Program-made: the position numbers and the translations under genes
The notes under the pieces: generated by a model
Seen by the model: only the letters and a program-made list of their open reading frames with translations
What the model was told of the DNA's origin: nothing
Databases searched by the model: none
Assembly: GCA_019635015.1 (NCBI GenBank)
Contig: JAHCAG010000004.1
Span: 110,549-174,548, forward strand
DNA from: Burkholderiales bacterium
Lineage (GTDB): Bacteria; Pseudomonadota; Gammaproteobacteria; Burkholderiales; SG8-41
Length of the DNA: 64,000 nucleotides
Direction of reading: 5' to 3'
Part shown: one piece after another, positions 18,464 through 28,563 of the stretch
Numbering within the stretch: position 1 is the first letter of the stretch
Layout: the number at the start of each line of letters is the position of its first letter

Positions 18464-19048
18464 TCATGCCAGCACGCCTTCCATCAACTGCTTCCACTGC
18501 CGCTGCCAGTGTTCGGCGGGATCGCGGCGGAAACCGCTTTTCGCATACTGGTGCCAGCGGCCTGCCACGAAGCTCATCAGCAGATTGGCCTGGGCGGTGA
18601 GATCAACGTCCCCGGCCACCTCTTTCTGCGTCACCGCGAAGCGCAGCGACTGTTTCAGCGCCGCCTCGATGCGGTCATGGATCTGGTTGATGCGCGCCTG
18701 CAGCGTCTCGTCCTCGGTGACCAGCGCATCCCCGATCAGCACGCGGGTCATGCCGCGGTTCTTCTGCGCGAAACCGAGCAGCATGCTGACGATCGCCTCC
18801 GCCTGGCGCAGCCCGCTCTGCTCCTCGGTGGTGATGCGGTTGATCAGCGTGAACAGCGTCTGCTCGACGAAGTCGATCAGCCCGGCGAACATGTCGGCTT
18901 TGCCGCGGAAATGGCGGTAGAGCGCGGCCTCCGAAACCTCGATGCGCGCGGCCAGCGCGGCCGTGGTGATGCGCTCCGCCGAAGGCCCCTCGAGCATCTG
19001 CGCCAGGGTCTGCAGTATCTGGGTCTTGCGTTCGCCGCTGCGTGCCAT
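18464..19048 (-). CDS. slmA: Nucleoid occlusion factor SlmA (TetR family)
   Basis: 194 residues. The N-terminal helix-turn-helix (RITTAALAARIEVSEAALYRHFRGKADMF) and the RILxGDAL-like core match SlmA, a TetR-fold DNA-binding protein that blocks FtsZ rings over the nucleoid. Its neighbours, a HAD pyrimidine nucleotidase (7-bp gap) and argB, give the order usual in betaproteobacteria. SlmA should bind specific palindromes spread around the chromosome rather than a local operator. Confidence 0.9.
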   Translation of the reverse strand: MARSGERKTQILQTLAQMLEGPSAERITTAALAARIEVSEAALYRHFRGKADMFAGLIDFVEQTLFTLINRITTEEQSGLRQAEAIVSMLLGFAQKNRGMTRVLIGDALVTEDETLQARINQIHDRIEAALKQSLRFAVTQKEVAGDVDLTAQANLLMSFVAGRWHQYAKSGFRRDPAEHWQRQWKQLMEGVLA

Positions 19049-19055
19049 GTGGTCC

Positions 19056-19700
19056 TCAGTACAGGTGTGCTGCGTGACTGGAAAGTGCGGCCATGCCCTG
19101 CACCCGCACATCAACGAAACCGGGCACACGTTCCGCCTGCGACACCCAGACGGTTTTCATGCCGAGCTTTTTTGCGGTGCGCAGGTTTTCCAGAGAATCC
19201 TCGACCATGATACAGCGCCGCGGCCGCAGGTGATGCGCGCGGCAGAGCTTGAGGAAACCGTAGACATCCGGTTTGGGGCGGAAACCCACCCGTTCAATGG
19301 AGAACACCGCGTCAAACAGGCTGCCGATGCCGAGCACGCGCAGCACCGCCTGCGCGTAATGCACCGGCGCATTGGAGAACACGAATTTGCGTCCCGGCAG
19401 CCGGCGCAGCGTGTGGCGCAGCTGCGGCTCGCGCACGACCATGCGCTCCAGGTCCGGAAACTGGTGGGTATGCCAGAGGAAATGCCGCGGATCGGTGCCG
19501 TGGTGGCGCATCAGGCCGAGCAGCGTCGCGCCGTAACGCCGCCAGTAACTGCGCCGCAGTTCGCCGGCCGACTGCTCGTCAAGCTGCAGATGCTGCTGCA
19601 GGTACGCGTTCATCGCCCGGTTGATGTGCGGGAAAATGTGCGGCGACGCATTGTGCAGGGTGTTGTCGAGGTCGAAGATCCATGCGACCGGGGCGGTCAT
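19056..19700 (-). CDS. HAD-family pyrimidine 5'-nucleotidase
   Basis: 214 residues. HAD motifs in order: FDLDNTLHNA (nucleophile Asp, residues 9-18), VFSNAP (motif II), RPKPDVYG (motif III Lys) and IMVEDSLENL (motif IV). The cap lies between motifs I and II. The subfamily next to slmA and argB is annotated as pyrimidine 5'-nucleotidase (YjjG/SDT1-like), which dephosphorylates nucleoside monophosphates. The substrate here is not proven. Confidence 0.85.
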   Translation of the reverse strand: MTAPVAWIFDLDNTLHNASPHIFPHINRAMNAYLQQHLQLDEQSAGELRRSYWRRYGATLLGLMRHHGTDPRHFLWHTHQFPDLERMVVREPQLRHTLRRLPGRKFVFSNAPVHYAQAVLRVLGIGSLFDAVFSIERVGFRPKPDVYGFLKLCRAHHLRPRRCIMVEDSLENLRTAKKLGMKTVWVSQAERVPGFVDVRVQGMAALSSHAAHLY

Positions 19701-19722
19701 GGCCGGCGTTCCTCGCGGAGCA

Positions 19723-21164
<1,442 letters not shown>

Positions 21165-21211
21165 GATCAGTCTCCTTGAATTCGTTGCGGCGCCACGCGC
21201 CGATGGTTCGA

Positions 21212-21239
21212 ATATGGGTGTCCCGGAATCCATTTCAAG
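21212..21239 (-). promoter_or_regulatory. Sigma-32 (heat shock) promoter of hsp20
   Basis: On the minus strand, CTTGAAA (21239-21233), a 13-bp spacer and ACCCATAT (21219-21212) closely match the sigma-32 consensus CTTGAA / CCCCATNT. The -10 box ends about 47 bp before the hsp20 start codon. Confidence 0.8.
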
Positions 21240-21293
21240 AGTACCGGACCGCCTTGTTTGTTTTGATACAAGTATTTGTTTATAAAGGATTTT

Positions 21294-21881
21294 TTGGATA
21301 ATACCCCAGCGGCCGGCATTGCCGGGCCGGCGGCCATCGAAAACGAACGCAGCTACCTGCTGCGTTATGCACTGCTGCAGTTGCGCAATCCGGCGCAGGC
21401 CGAGGATGCCGTGCAGGAGACACTGCTCGCCGCGATCGAGGGTGCCGGGCGTTTCTCCGGCAAATCCTCGCTGCGCACCTGGCTCACCGGCATCCTCAAA
21501 CACAAGATCATCGACCAGTTGCGCCGCAGCGCCCGCGAACAGCCCTTCGCCGCGGCCGGCGACGACCGTGCGGAAGCGGATGCCATAGATGCCCTGTTTG
21601 CCGGCGACGGCCACTGGCGCGAAATGCCGGCGGACTGGGGCAACCCGGATACCGCACTGGAAAACAGCCGCTTCCGCGCCGCGCTTGAACTTTGCCTGCA
21701 ACGCCTGCCCGAGCGCACCGCGCGGGTGTTCGCGATGCGCGAGGTCATGGAAATGCCCACGGCGGAAATCTGTCAGGAACTGCAGATCACCGCGACAAAC
21801 TGCTGGGTCATGCTGCACCGGGCGCGGCTGATCCTGCGCGAATGCCTGGAATTGACCTGGTTCGACTCGCCACGCCGATGA
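21294..21881 (+). CDS. ECF-type RNA polymerase sigma factor
   Basis: 195 residues if translation starts at the TTG at 21294, preceded by AAAGGA. A TTG at 21276 is an alternative without a ribosome binding site. Region 2 is seen in YLLRYALLQLRNPAQAEDAVQETLLAAIE and SLRTWLTGILKHKIID. Region 4 follows in LPERTARVFAMREVMEMPTAEICQELQ and ATNCWVMLHRAR. It overlaps a zinc-finger gene that is its likely regulator, and is divergent from hsp20. The stimulus is not shown by the sequence. Confidence 0.88.
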   Translation: MDNTPAAGIAGPAAIENERSYLLRYALLQLRNPAQAEDAVQETLLAAIEGAGRFSGKSSLRTWLTGILKHKIIDQLRRSAREQPFAAAGDDRAEADAIDALFAGDGHWREMPADWGNPDTALENSRFRAALELCLQRLPERTARVFAMREVMEMPTAEICQELQITATNCWVMLHRARLILRECLELTWFDSPRR

Positions 21882-22057
21882 TGACCTCCTGCAAAAAGGC
21901 CTCTGAACTGATGTCCCAGGGACAGGACCGGGCGTTGGGAACGCTTGCGAAACTGCAACTGCGATTGCACCTGCTGATCTGCGAGCGTTGCCGGCGCGTC
22001 ACCCGCCAGCTGGAGTTCCTGCGCGCCGCGATCCGCCGCTACCGCGACGGCGACTGA
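21878..22057 (+). CDS. Small zf-HC2 anti-sigma factor
   Basis: 59 residues. Cys5 and the H-x3-C-x2-C cluster (HLLICERC, residues 31-38) make the zinc-binding anti-sigma fold. There is no membrane segment, so it is a soluble one-domain anti-sigma, possibly redox-sensing through the zinc thiolates. The ATG at 21878 (a second at 21881) overlaps the sigma factor stop, implying coupled translation in about equal amounts. Confidence 0.82.
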   Translation: MMTSCKKASELMSQGQDRALGTLAKLQLRLHLLICERCRRVTRQLEFLRAAIRRYRDGD

Positions 22058-22099
22058 AACCGGCCGCGAGGAACTTCTGTCGCTGCCGCAGGGTCTGCT

Positions 22100-22129
22100 T
22101 TGGGTGCGCCCGCACTCCCGACTTATAAT
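22100..22129 (+). promoter_or_regulatory. Sigma-70 promoter of the D,D-carboxypeptidase gene
   Basis: TTGGGT (22100-22105), an 18-bp spacer and a perfect TATAAT (22124-22129) lie 16 bp before the start codon. The leader would therefore be very short. Confidence 0.6.
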
Positions 22130-22145
22130 CAGGCTTTTTCCGCCC

Positions 22146-23273
22146 ATGAAACGTTTATTCCTCACCGCACTGCTCGGTCTCGTCACGCTGCAATCCTGGG
22201 CGCAGGTCCAGCCGCCCGCCCCCGCCGTCGAAGCCCGCGCCTGGCTGCTGTTCGACGTCAACAGCGGCCAGGTGCTCGCCAGCCGCAACGCCAGCGACCG
22301 CTTCGAACCGGCCTCGCTGACCAAGCTGATGACCGCCTACATCGTGTTCGGCGCACTGAAGCAGAAGTCGCTGAAACCCGAGCAGGTGGTTCCGGTGTCG
22401 ACCCGCGCCTGGAAAACGGAAGGCTCGCGCATGTTCATCGAACCGAACAGGCCGGTCACCGTCGATGAGCTGCTGCGCGGCCTGATCATCCAGTCCGGCA
22501 ATGACGCCAGCGTCGCTCTCGCCGAAGCGGTTGCCGGCAGCGAGGAAGTATTCGCGCAGATGATGAACCGCGAAGCCAAACGGCTCGGGATGGTGAACAC
22601 CAATTTCACCAACGCCACCGGGCTCACCACCCCGCAGCTTCACTCCTCGGCCGAGGATCTCGCCAGGCTGGTGGTCGCGCTGATCCGCGACTACCCGGAA
22701 CACTATGCGCTGTATTCGCAGAAGGAATACCGCTACAACAACATCAGCCAGGCCAACCGCAACCGGCTGCTATGGCTGGATCCGACGGTTGATGGCGTGA
22801 AGACCGGATACACCGAAAATGCCGGCTACTGCCTGGTCACCTCGGCGCGGCGCGGCGAACGGCGGCTGGTGTCGGTGGTGCTCGGCACCACATCGGAATC
22901 GGCGCGGGTCACTGAAAGCCAGAAACTGCTGAACTGGGGTTTCCAGTTCTATGACAGCGTGAAGCTCTACGCCGGAAACCAGCCGGTCACCAGCCTGCGG
23001 GTATGGAAGGGTGCATCAAGCACGCTGAAGGCGGGGTTCACCAGCGACCTCTATGTCGCGGTGCCCAAGGGCCAGGGCGACAAGGTGAAGGCTTTCGTCG
23101 AGAGCCTGCAGCCGCTGCTGGCGCCGGTGAATCCCGGCCAGCGCGTCGGAACGCTGAAAATCGAGATCGACGGCAAACCCCACACCGAGCTGCCGGTGGT
23201 CGCACTCGAAAACGTGCCGGTCGCCGGAATCTTCGGCCGCGCCTGGGACAGCCTGCGCCTGCTGTTCAAATAG
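22146..23273 (+). CDS. dacC: D-alanyl-D-alanine carboxypeptidase (PBP5/6 family)
   Basis: 375 residues from the ATG at 22146, with a signal peptide ending at SWA near residue 18. Penicillin-binding motifs: SLTK (active-site Ser, about residue 57), SGND (about 118) and KTGYT (about 221). The C-terminal PBP5 beta domain ends in an amphipathic helix (FGRAWDSLRLLFK) that anchors it to the inner membrane. It trims the terminal D-Ala of peptidoglycan pentapeptides. The symbol could equally be dacA. Confidence 0.93.
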   Translation: MKRLFLTALLGLVTLQSWAQVQPPAPAVEARAWLLFDVNSGQVLASRNASDRFEPASLTKLMTAYIVFGALKQKSLKPEQVVPVSTRAWKTEGSRMFIEPNRPVTVDELLRGLIIQSGNDASVALAEAVAGSEEVFAQMMNREAKRLGMVNTNFTNATGLTTPQLHSSAEDLARLVVALIRDYPEHYALYSQKEYRYNNISQANRNRLLWLDPTVDGVKTGYTENAGYCLVTSARRGERRLVSVVLGTTSESARVTESQKLLNWGFQFYDSVKLYAGNQPVTSLRVWKGASSTLKAGFTSDLYVAVPKGQGDKVKAFVESLQPLLAPVNPGQRVGTLKIEIDGKPHTELPVVALENVPVAGIFGRAWDSLRLLFK

Positions 23274-23326
23274 GCCGGCGCGGAGCAGACTGCCACTTTC
23301 CTTCACCGACAGAACAGACCACGGCC

Positions 23327-24187
23327 ATGAGCGATATCGTCTACCTCAACGGAAAATTCATGCCGATCGAGGAGGCCCATGTGCCGGTACTCGATCGCGG
23401 CTTCATCTTCGGCGACGGGGTGTACGAGGTCATCCCCGTATATTCGAAACATCCGTTCCGCCTGTCCGAACACCTGCGGCGGCTGCAGTACAGCCTCGAC
23501 AAGGTGCGCATCACCAACCCCTGCAGCGACGCCGAATGGACGCGCCTGGTCGGCGAGATCATCCAGCGCAACCAGGGCGGGGACCAGTCGATCTACCTGC
23601 AGGTCACCCGCGGCGTCGCCAAACGCGACCACGCCTTTCCCAAAGGCGTCCGGCCGACGGTGTTCATGATGAGCAACCCGCTGGTGACCCCGGCGCCGGC
23701 GCTGGTCGAATCCGGGGTTGCCTGCATCACCGCCCCGGATTACCGCTGGCTGAACTGCGACATCAAGTCGGTTTCACTGCTCGGCAACTGCCTGCTGCGC
23801 CAGCTGTCGGTCGATGCCGGCGCCGCCGAAACCATCCTCTTCCGCGACGGCAAGCTGACCGAAGCCTCGGCGAGCAACGTCTTCGTCGTCCGTGACGGCG
23901 TGCTGCTGACGCCGCCCAAGGACAACCTGGTGCTGCCCGGCATCACCTACGACGTGGTGCTGGAAATCGCGCGTGCCCGCGAATTCCAGGTCGAAGTGCG
24001 TGCCGTGGACGAAACCGAAGTGCGTGCCGCCGATGAAATCTGGGTCACCTCGTCGACCAAGGAGGTGCTGGCGGTGACGACTCTCGACGGCAAACCGGTG
24101 GGCGACGGCAGGCCCGGCCCGCTGTTCCGGCGCATGCACGCGCTGTACCAGCAGTTCAAGCAGGATCACATGAGAAAAGCGGCTTGA
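23327..24187 (+). CDS. dat: D-amino acid aminotransferase
   Basis: 286 residues, class IV pyridoxal-phosphate fold. DRGFIFGDGVYEVIPVY is near residue 24, the PLP Lys in CDIKSVSLLGN (about 145) and EASASNVFVV near 180. D-Ala aminotransferases supply D-Glu or D-Ala for peptidoglycan. It follows the D,D-carboxypeptidase by 53 bp and overlaps ybeD, which is the conserved dacA-dat-ybeD-lipB order. A branched-chain aminotransferase is the main alternative. Confidence 0.87.
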   Translation: MSDIVYLNGKFMPIEEAHVPVLDRGFIFGDGVYEVIPVYSKHPFRLSEHLRRLQYSLDKVRITNPCSDAEWTRLVGEIIQRNQGGDQSIYLQVTRGVAKRDHAFPKGVRPTVFMMSNPLVTPAPALVESGVACITAPDYRWLNCDIKSVSLLGNCLLRQLSVDAGAAETILFRDGKLTEASASNVFVVRDGVLLTPPKDNLVLPGITYDVVLEIARAREFQVEVRAVDETEVRAADEIWVTSSTKEVLAVTTLDGKPVGDGRPGPLFRRMHALYQQFKQDHMRKAA

Positions 24188-24465
24188 GCACCCCGTCCGG
24201 CACTCCGGAACCGTCGCTGATCGAATATCCCAGCGACTTTCCGCTGAAAATCCTCGGTCACACCCGGCCCGGCTTTGCCCAGGCGATCCTCGCCGTGGTC
24301 AAGAAACATGCCCCGGACTTCGACGACGCCTCGCTGACCATGAAGGCGAGCAAGAAAGGCAAATACCTCAGTGTCACCTGCGTGATCCGCGCCACCTCGC
24401 GCGAACAGCTGGACGCCCTCTACCAGGAACTCTGCGACCACCCGATGGTGGTCATGGTGCTTTAG
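24184..24465 (+). CDS. ybeD: YbeD/DUF493 family protein
   Basis: 93 residues starting at a TTG that overlaps the dat stop (TTGA). The sequence (YPSDFPLKILGHTRPGFAQAIL, then VTCVIRATSREQLDALYQEL) is that of DUF493, an ACT-like small fold. Its function is unknown, but it nearly always precedes lipB. Here two minus-strand genes separate it from lipB, and the last 14 bp overlap the end of the DUF2238 gene. Confidence 0.88.
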   Translation: MSTPSGTPEPSLIEYPSDFPLKILGHTRPGFAQAILAVVKKHAPDFDDASLTMKASKKGKYLSVTCVIRATSREQLDALYQELCDHPMVVMVL

Positions 24466-25075
24466 CGCCTTCGATCCGCGCAATCTGCCGGTCATGCATC
24501 CGCGCGAGCAGCAGCTGCGCCGCGAACGCGCCGCAAAGCGCGAGGAACATGTCCCACTGCGTGTCCCAGACATCACCCTGGGTGGCGAGGAATTCGTCAG
24601 CCTCGGCGCCGATCAGCAGCGCCGCCCACCATTCGATCAGTTCGTAGAAGGCGCTGATCGCCAGTGCGATGCACAGCACCAGGAAAAACAGGATTTTCCC
24701 GCCGCTGATGCGGAACACCCGCAGCAGCAATTCGCGCGCCACCATCGCCGGCACGAAGCCCTGGGCCAGGTGGCCGATGCGGTCGTAGGGATTGCGCGTG
24801 AACCCGAACAGGTCCTGCAGCCAGAACCCCAGTGGCGTGCGCGCATAGGTATAGGCGCCGCCGTAGACCAGGATCAGTCCGTGCACTGCAATCAGCGCGT
24901 AGACCAGCGTAGTCAGCGGCAGGCGCTCGCGGGTCGCAAGCAGCAGCGGCGCGGCGATCAGCGCCGGCAGCACTTCCATGAACCAGGTCAGCCGGTCATG
25001 CGGCGCGATGCCGGAAGCCAGCAACGCAATGGTCCACAACGCGCAGACGGCAAACACCATGCGATCCGTGGACAT
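24452..25075 (-). CDS. DUF2238 (YjdF-type) inner membrane protein
   Basis: 207 residues with about six membrane helices, including MVFAVCALWTIALLASGIAP at the start. The conserved NPYDRIGHLAQGFVPA and FYELIEWWAALL segments with buried charged residues mark the DUF2238/YjdF family. Its role is unknown. It ends inside ybeD (tail-to-tail overlap of 14 bp) and starts 12 bp after the next upstream gene, so the pair is probably one unit inserted between ybeD and lipB. Confidence 0.8.
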   Translation of the reverse strand: MSTDRMVFAVCALWTIALLASGIAPHDRLTWFMEVLPALIAAPLLLATRERLPLTTLVYALIAVHGLILVYGGAYTYARTPLGFWLQDLFGFTRNPYDRIGHLAQGFVPAMVARELLLRVFRISGGKILFFLVLCIALAISAFYELIEWWAALLIGAEADEFLATQGDVWDTQWDMFLALCGAFAAQLLLARMHDRQIARIEGAKAP

Positions 25076-25087
25076 GCGTGGCCCGGG

Positions 25088-25582
25088 CTATTTCGGCAGC
25101 TTGCGCTTGCGCAACTCGCGCAGTTCCTCGGCGTATTCCTTGTGGAAGTCCGAACCCGAACCAGTGAGGTAATTGCGGAAGTCGGCACAGCCCTGCTCCA
25201 TGCCGTCGCGGGGCTGGGCCAGGATCTCCTCGCGCTGGCCGGTGCGGTACTCGAGGATGCTGCCTTCGTACTTGCCGACATTGCGCATGTACTCGCGCTC
25301 GTCCTTCGAGGCACCACGGATCATCAGGGTCAGCCGCGCCTCGAGTTCATTGAGCAGCGCCTTGTGCCGGGATTGCCAGGCGAGATAGGCCTTTTCAGCG
25401 GATTTGGCCTGGGCTGGAAAAACCTGGTCGCAGGCCTCGCGCAATGCCAGCAGGCGCTGGTGGGCGAAATAAATCCGGCTCAGCGCTGTACCGTAGTCGC
25501 CGCTGCCTTCGGCGGCCGGCGCCGCGCCGGTGCTGCCGAGCATCACGCAAATGACCCCTGCCGCCAGACTGTGAATACGCAC
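25088..25582 (-). CDS. Exported protein of unknown function
   Basis: 164 residues from a GTG preceded by GGGAGA. A signal peptide (about 1-24, ending APAA) is followed by an all-helical, highly charged mature part with two Cys (REACDQVF, EQGCADF). The pattern recalls LprI-like (DUF1311) periplasmic proteins, but I do not recognise the family with confidence. It is transcribed towards the DUF2238 gene and away from lipB. Confidence 0.65.
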   Translation of the reverse strand: MRIHSLAAGVICVMLGSTGAAPAAEGSGDYGTALSRIYFAHQRLLALREACDQVFPAQAKSAEKAYLAWQSRHKALLNELEARLTLMIRGASKDEREYMRNVGKYEGSILEYRTGQREEILAQPRDGMEQGCADFRNYLTGSGSDFHKEYAEELRELRKRKLPK

Positions 25583-25627
25583 TGCGTTCTCCCGATCGTC
25601 CTATAATGCGGCCTCATTATCCCATCA

Positions 25628-26311
25628 ATGCACGGCCCCGCGCCGGTCCACAGGGTTCTTCCGGTGTCCCTTCCCGCAGCAGCACCACAGCCATCCGCCG
25701 CCGTACCGCTCATCGTGCGCCGGCTCGGACTGGTGCCGTACGTGCCGGCATGGGCGCGCATGCGTGAATTCACGGCCACCCGCGGCGCGGACACCCCGGA
25801 CGAACTGTGGCTGCTGGAACACCCGCCCGTCTATACCGCCGGGATCGCCGGCAAGCCGGAACACTGGCCGCGGATCGATAACGGCATTCCGGTGATCCGC
25901 GTGGACCGCGGCGGACAGATCACCTACCACGGGCCGGGCCAGCTGGTCGCCTACCTGCTGCTCGACATGCGCCGCCGCGGCATCAGCGTACGGCCGCTGG
26001 TGCGGCAGATGGAGCAGGCGGTCATCAACCTGCTGGCCGGTTACGGTATCGCCGCGCACGGCCGCCCGGATGCGCCCGGCGTATATGTCGGTCCGGCAAA
26101 GATCGCCGCACTCGGGCTGCGCGTCCGCAACGGCTGCTGTTACCATGGCCTCGCACTGAACGTGGATGTCGCGCTGGCCCCCTTCGCCGCGATCAACCCC
26201 TGCGGTTATCCGGGGCTGGAAGTGACCCGCACCCGCGACCTCGGCATCACGGACACCCGCCGGCAGCTCGGCGAAAAGCTGATCCGGCACATCAGGACAC
26301 TGCTGCAATGA
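25628..26311 (+). CDS. lipB: Octanoyl-[ACP]:protein N-octanoyltransferase
   Basis: 227 residues as drawn; the first 25 or so are Ala/Pro-rich and may not be translated, since no ribosome binding site precedes the ATG. A GTG near 25664 is an alternative. Catalytic motifs are clear: [16 protein letters not shown], the Lys in AKIAALG and the Cys in NPCGYPGL. It transfers octanoate to lipoyl domains such as those of E2 or the dehydrogenase at 46715. A TATAAT at 25602-25607 may be its own -10 box. It overlaps lipA by four bases. Confidence 0.93.
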   Translation: MHGPAPVHRVLPVSLPAAAPQPSAAVPLIVRRLGLVPYVPAWARMREFTATRGADTPDELWLLEHPPVYTAGIAGKPEHWPRIDNGIPVIRVDRGGQITYHGPGQLVAYLLLDMRRRGISVRPLVRQMEQAVINLLAGYGIAAHGRPDAPGVYVGPAKIAALGLRVRNGCCYHGLALNVDVALAPFAAINPCGYPGLEVTRTRDLGITDTRRQLGEKLIRHIRTLLQ

Positions 26312-27246
26312 CCACCACCGGCGAAAAACAGAAGGGCCAGGCGAAAACCGCCCGCATACCGATCAAGGTGGTGCCGTCTGCGCCGCTGAAAAAACCCGAC
26401 TGGATCCGCGTGCGCCTCGGCAACAGCGCGCGCTTCCAGGAAATCAAGGACATCCTGCGCGCGCAGAAACTGCATACCGTGTGTGAAGAGGCGACCTGCC
26501 CCAACATCGGCGAATGTTTCGGCAAGGGCACGGCGACCTTCATGATCCTCGGCGACCTCTGCACCCGGCGCTGCCCGTTCTGCGACGTGGCCCACGGCCG
26601 TCCGAAACCGCCGGATCCGGAAGAACCGCGCCATCTTGCCGAAACTATTGCCGCGCTGAAGCTGAAATACGTGGTCATCACCAGCGTCGACCGCGACGAC
26701 CTGAGGGATGGCGGCGCACAGCACTTCAAGGACTGCATCCGTGCGGTGCGCGAACTCTCGCCGCAGACGCGCATCGAGATCCTGGTGCCGGACTTCCGCG
26801 GCCGCCTCGACATCGCGCTCGACATCCTGTCCGCCGGTCCGCCCGACGTGATGAACCACAACCTCGAAACCGTGCCGCGGCTCTACAAACAGGCGCGGCC
26901 CGGCTCGGACTACGCGCATTCGCTGAAGCTGCTGAAGGATTTCAAGGCGCGCTTTCTGCAGGTGCCGACCAAGTCAGGCTTGATGGTGGGGCTCGGCGAG
27001 ACCGATGAGGAGATTCTCCAGGTCATGCGCGACCTGCGCGCACACGATGTCGACATGCTGACCATCGGCCAGTACCTGCAGCCCTCGGCCCACCACCTGC
27101 CGGTGCTGCGTTATGTCGAGCCTTCAATATTCGACATGTATGCGGCGGAAGCTGAACGCATGGGATTCAATCACGCCGCCAGCGGGCCGCTGGTGCGTTC
27201 GTCCTACCACGCCGACCAGCAGGCACATGAGGCGGGAGTGGTTTAA
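26308..27246 (+). CDS. lipA: Lipoyl synthase
   Basis: 312 residues, radical-SAM. The auxiliary cluster Cys are in [12 protein letters not shown] and the radical-SAM cluster in CTRRCPFC. The C-terminal RSSYHAD supplies the Ser ligand of the auxiliary cluster. It inserts two sulfur atoms into octanoyl groups to make lipoate. It is translationally coupled to lipB (ATGA). Confidence 0.96.
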   Translation: MTTTGEKQKGQAKTARIPIKVVPSAPLKKPDWIRVRLGNSARFQEIKDILRAQKLHTVCEEATCPNIGECFGKGTATFMILGDLCTRRCPFCDVAHGRPKPPDPEEPRHLAETIAALKLKYVVITSVDRDDLRDGGAQHFKDCIRAVRELSPQTRIEILVPDFRGRLDIALDILSAGPPDVMNHNLETVPRLYKQARPGSDYAHSLKLLKDFKARFLQVPTKSGLMVGLGETDEEILQVMRDLRAHDVDMLTIGQYLQPSAHHLPVLRYVEPSIFDMYAAEAERMGFNHAASGPLVRSSYHADQQAHEAGVV

Positions 27247-27259
27247 AGGCAAAACTTTT

Positions 27260-27356
27260 AGCCACAGATGTCACAGAGAACACAGAGAGGAACAAAAGCT
27301 GACGGCAGTTCAGGAATCGCGGCGATCCGGGTTTTCCTCTGTGACCTCTGTGGCTA
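27260..27356. repeat. CACAGAGGA-type hairpin element, copy 1
   Basis: The left arm (27260-27291) reads as imperfect tandem 9-mers of CACAGAGGA type, starting AGCCACAG. The right arm (27336-27356) is the same kind of unit in reverse complement, ending CTGTGGCTA. About 44 unrelated bases lie between, so the RNA could fold into a long hairpin. The right end covers the last codon of the following minus-strand gene. A second copy is at 50856-50958. Confidence 0.85.
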
Positions 27357-27857
27357 GGTTTCTTTCAGCTTTTCCTCAAGCAAGGCATGCAGCTTCGCGA
27401 AATCCGGCTCGCCTAGGATACGCGTCACCAGTTTGCCTCGCTTGTCGATGACGAAGGTCGTCGGCGTCAGCTTGACGTCGCCAAAAGCCTTCGCCAGCTC
27501 ACCCATCGGATCCAGGGCAATCTTGAACGGCAGGCCATTCTTCTCGGCAAAGTTCAACACGTAGTTCGGCGGATCATGGCGCATCGCCACCGCGATGGTC
27601 TCGAAATCCTGCGCGCGGTACTTCAGGTAGGTCGCGGTGATGTCCGGCATTTCCTTGACGCAGGTCACGCAGTCGGTGGCCCAGAAATTGACCAGCACAA
27701 CCCTGCCGCGCAGACTTTCGGTGGTGATCTTTTCGCCCTTGATGGACACGAAAGTCACCTCGGGTGCGGCAGGCTCCGCGCTCCAGATCGCGAATCCGGC
27801 AAAAGTTAGCGCTCCGGCGACGACCGCAGCTAGAATGAGGTTTCCGGTTTTTGTCAT
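27354..27857 (-). CDS. Periplasmic thioredoxin-like protein (TlpA/ResA type)
   Basis: 167 residues. The N-terminal hydrophobic helix (about 7-27) is a signal anchor. The thioredoxin fold has the active site CVTC in NFWATDCVTCVKEMP (about residue 61) and the cis-Pro region TPTTFVIDKRGKLV. Such membrane-tethered proteins reduce disulfides in the periplasm, often for cytochrome c maturation. The stop codon lies at the edge of the repeat, so its natural end may have been altered by it. Confidence 0.87.
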   Translation of the reverse strand: MTKTGNLILAAVVAGALTFAGFAIWSAEPAAPEVTFVSIKGEKITTESLRGRVVLVNFWATDCVTCVKEMPDITATYLKYRAQDFETIAVAMRHDPPNYVLNFAEKNGLPFKIALDPMGELAKAFGDVKLTPTTFVIDKRGKLVTRILGEPDFAKLHALLEEKLKET

Positions 27858-27885
27858 GGCTGCCGTTCAGGGGGAGGTTGCGACG

Positions 27886-28563
27886 ATGGGACGTATTTTC
27901 GGGTTTCTGCTGTGCCTTGTCACCAGCCTGCCTGCGGGAGCGGGCATCGCCGACATCTCCAACGCCGATGCCGCCAGTGGTTTGAGGCAGGCCCTGACGG
28001 ATGGTTCCGCGGCCGCGGTCAAAATGCTCAGCGCGGAAAACGGCTATTTCGGCAACGCCAAGGTCAGGATTCCACTGCCGCCCAGCCTGCAGCGGATCGA
28101 GGGCGCGATGCGCATGATGGGCATGAAAAAACAGGCCGACGAACTGGTGCTGTCGATGAATCGCGCCGCCGAAGCCGCGGCGCCCGAGGCAAGACAGCTG
28201 CTGGTCGATGCCGTGAAAAAGATGTCGGTGCAGGACGCCAGGGGCATCCTCAGCGGCGGCGACACTGCGGCAACCGAATATTTCAAGCGCACCACCCAGG
28301 CCCAGCTCACGCAGCGTTTCCTGCCCATCGTCAAGAAGGCCACCGACCGCGTCGGCCTTGCCCAGCAGTACAACAACCTCGCCAGCCAGGGCGCCTCGCT
28401 GGGTCTGGTCAAGCAGGAGGATGCGTCGATCGAAACCTATGTCACGCGCAAGGCTCTTGACGGCCTCTACCTGATGATCGCCGAACAGGAAAAATCCTTC
28501 CGCCAGAACCCGGTCGGCGCGGCCAGCAGCATCGTCAGGAAAGTGTTTGGCGCCCTGAAATAA
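27886..28563 (+). CDS. DUF4197 family exported protein
   Basis: 225 residues from the ATG at 27886, preceded by GGGGAGG. An ATG 30 bp earlier is less likely. A signal peptide (about 1-20) is followed by an entirely helical domain typical of DUF4197, e.g. GLRQALTDGSAAAVKML and VRIPLPPSLQRIE. Its function is unknown. Its last 29 bp overlap the end of the convergent ligase gene. Confidence 0.83.
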   Translation: MGRIFGFLLCLVTSLPAGAGIADISNADAASGLRQALTDGSAAAVKMLSAENGYFGNAKVRIPLPPSLQRIEGAMRMMGMKKQADELVLSMNRAAEAAAPEARQLLVDAVKKMSVQDARGILSGGDTAATEYFKRTTQAQLTQRFLPIVKKATDRVGLAQQYNNLASQGASLGLVKQEDASIETYVTRKALDGLYLMIAEQEKSFRQNPVGAASSIVRKVFGALK

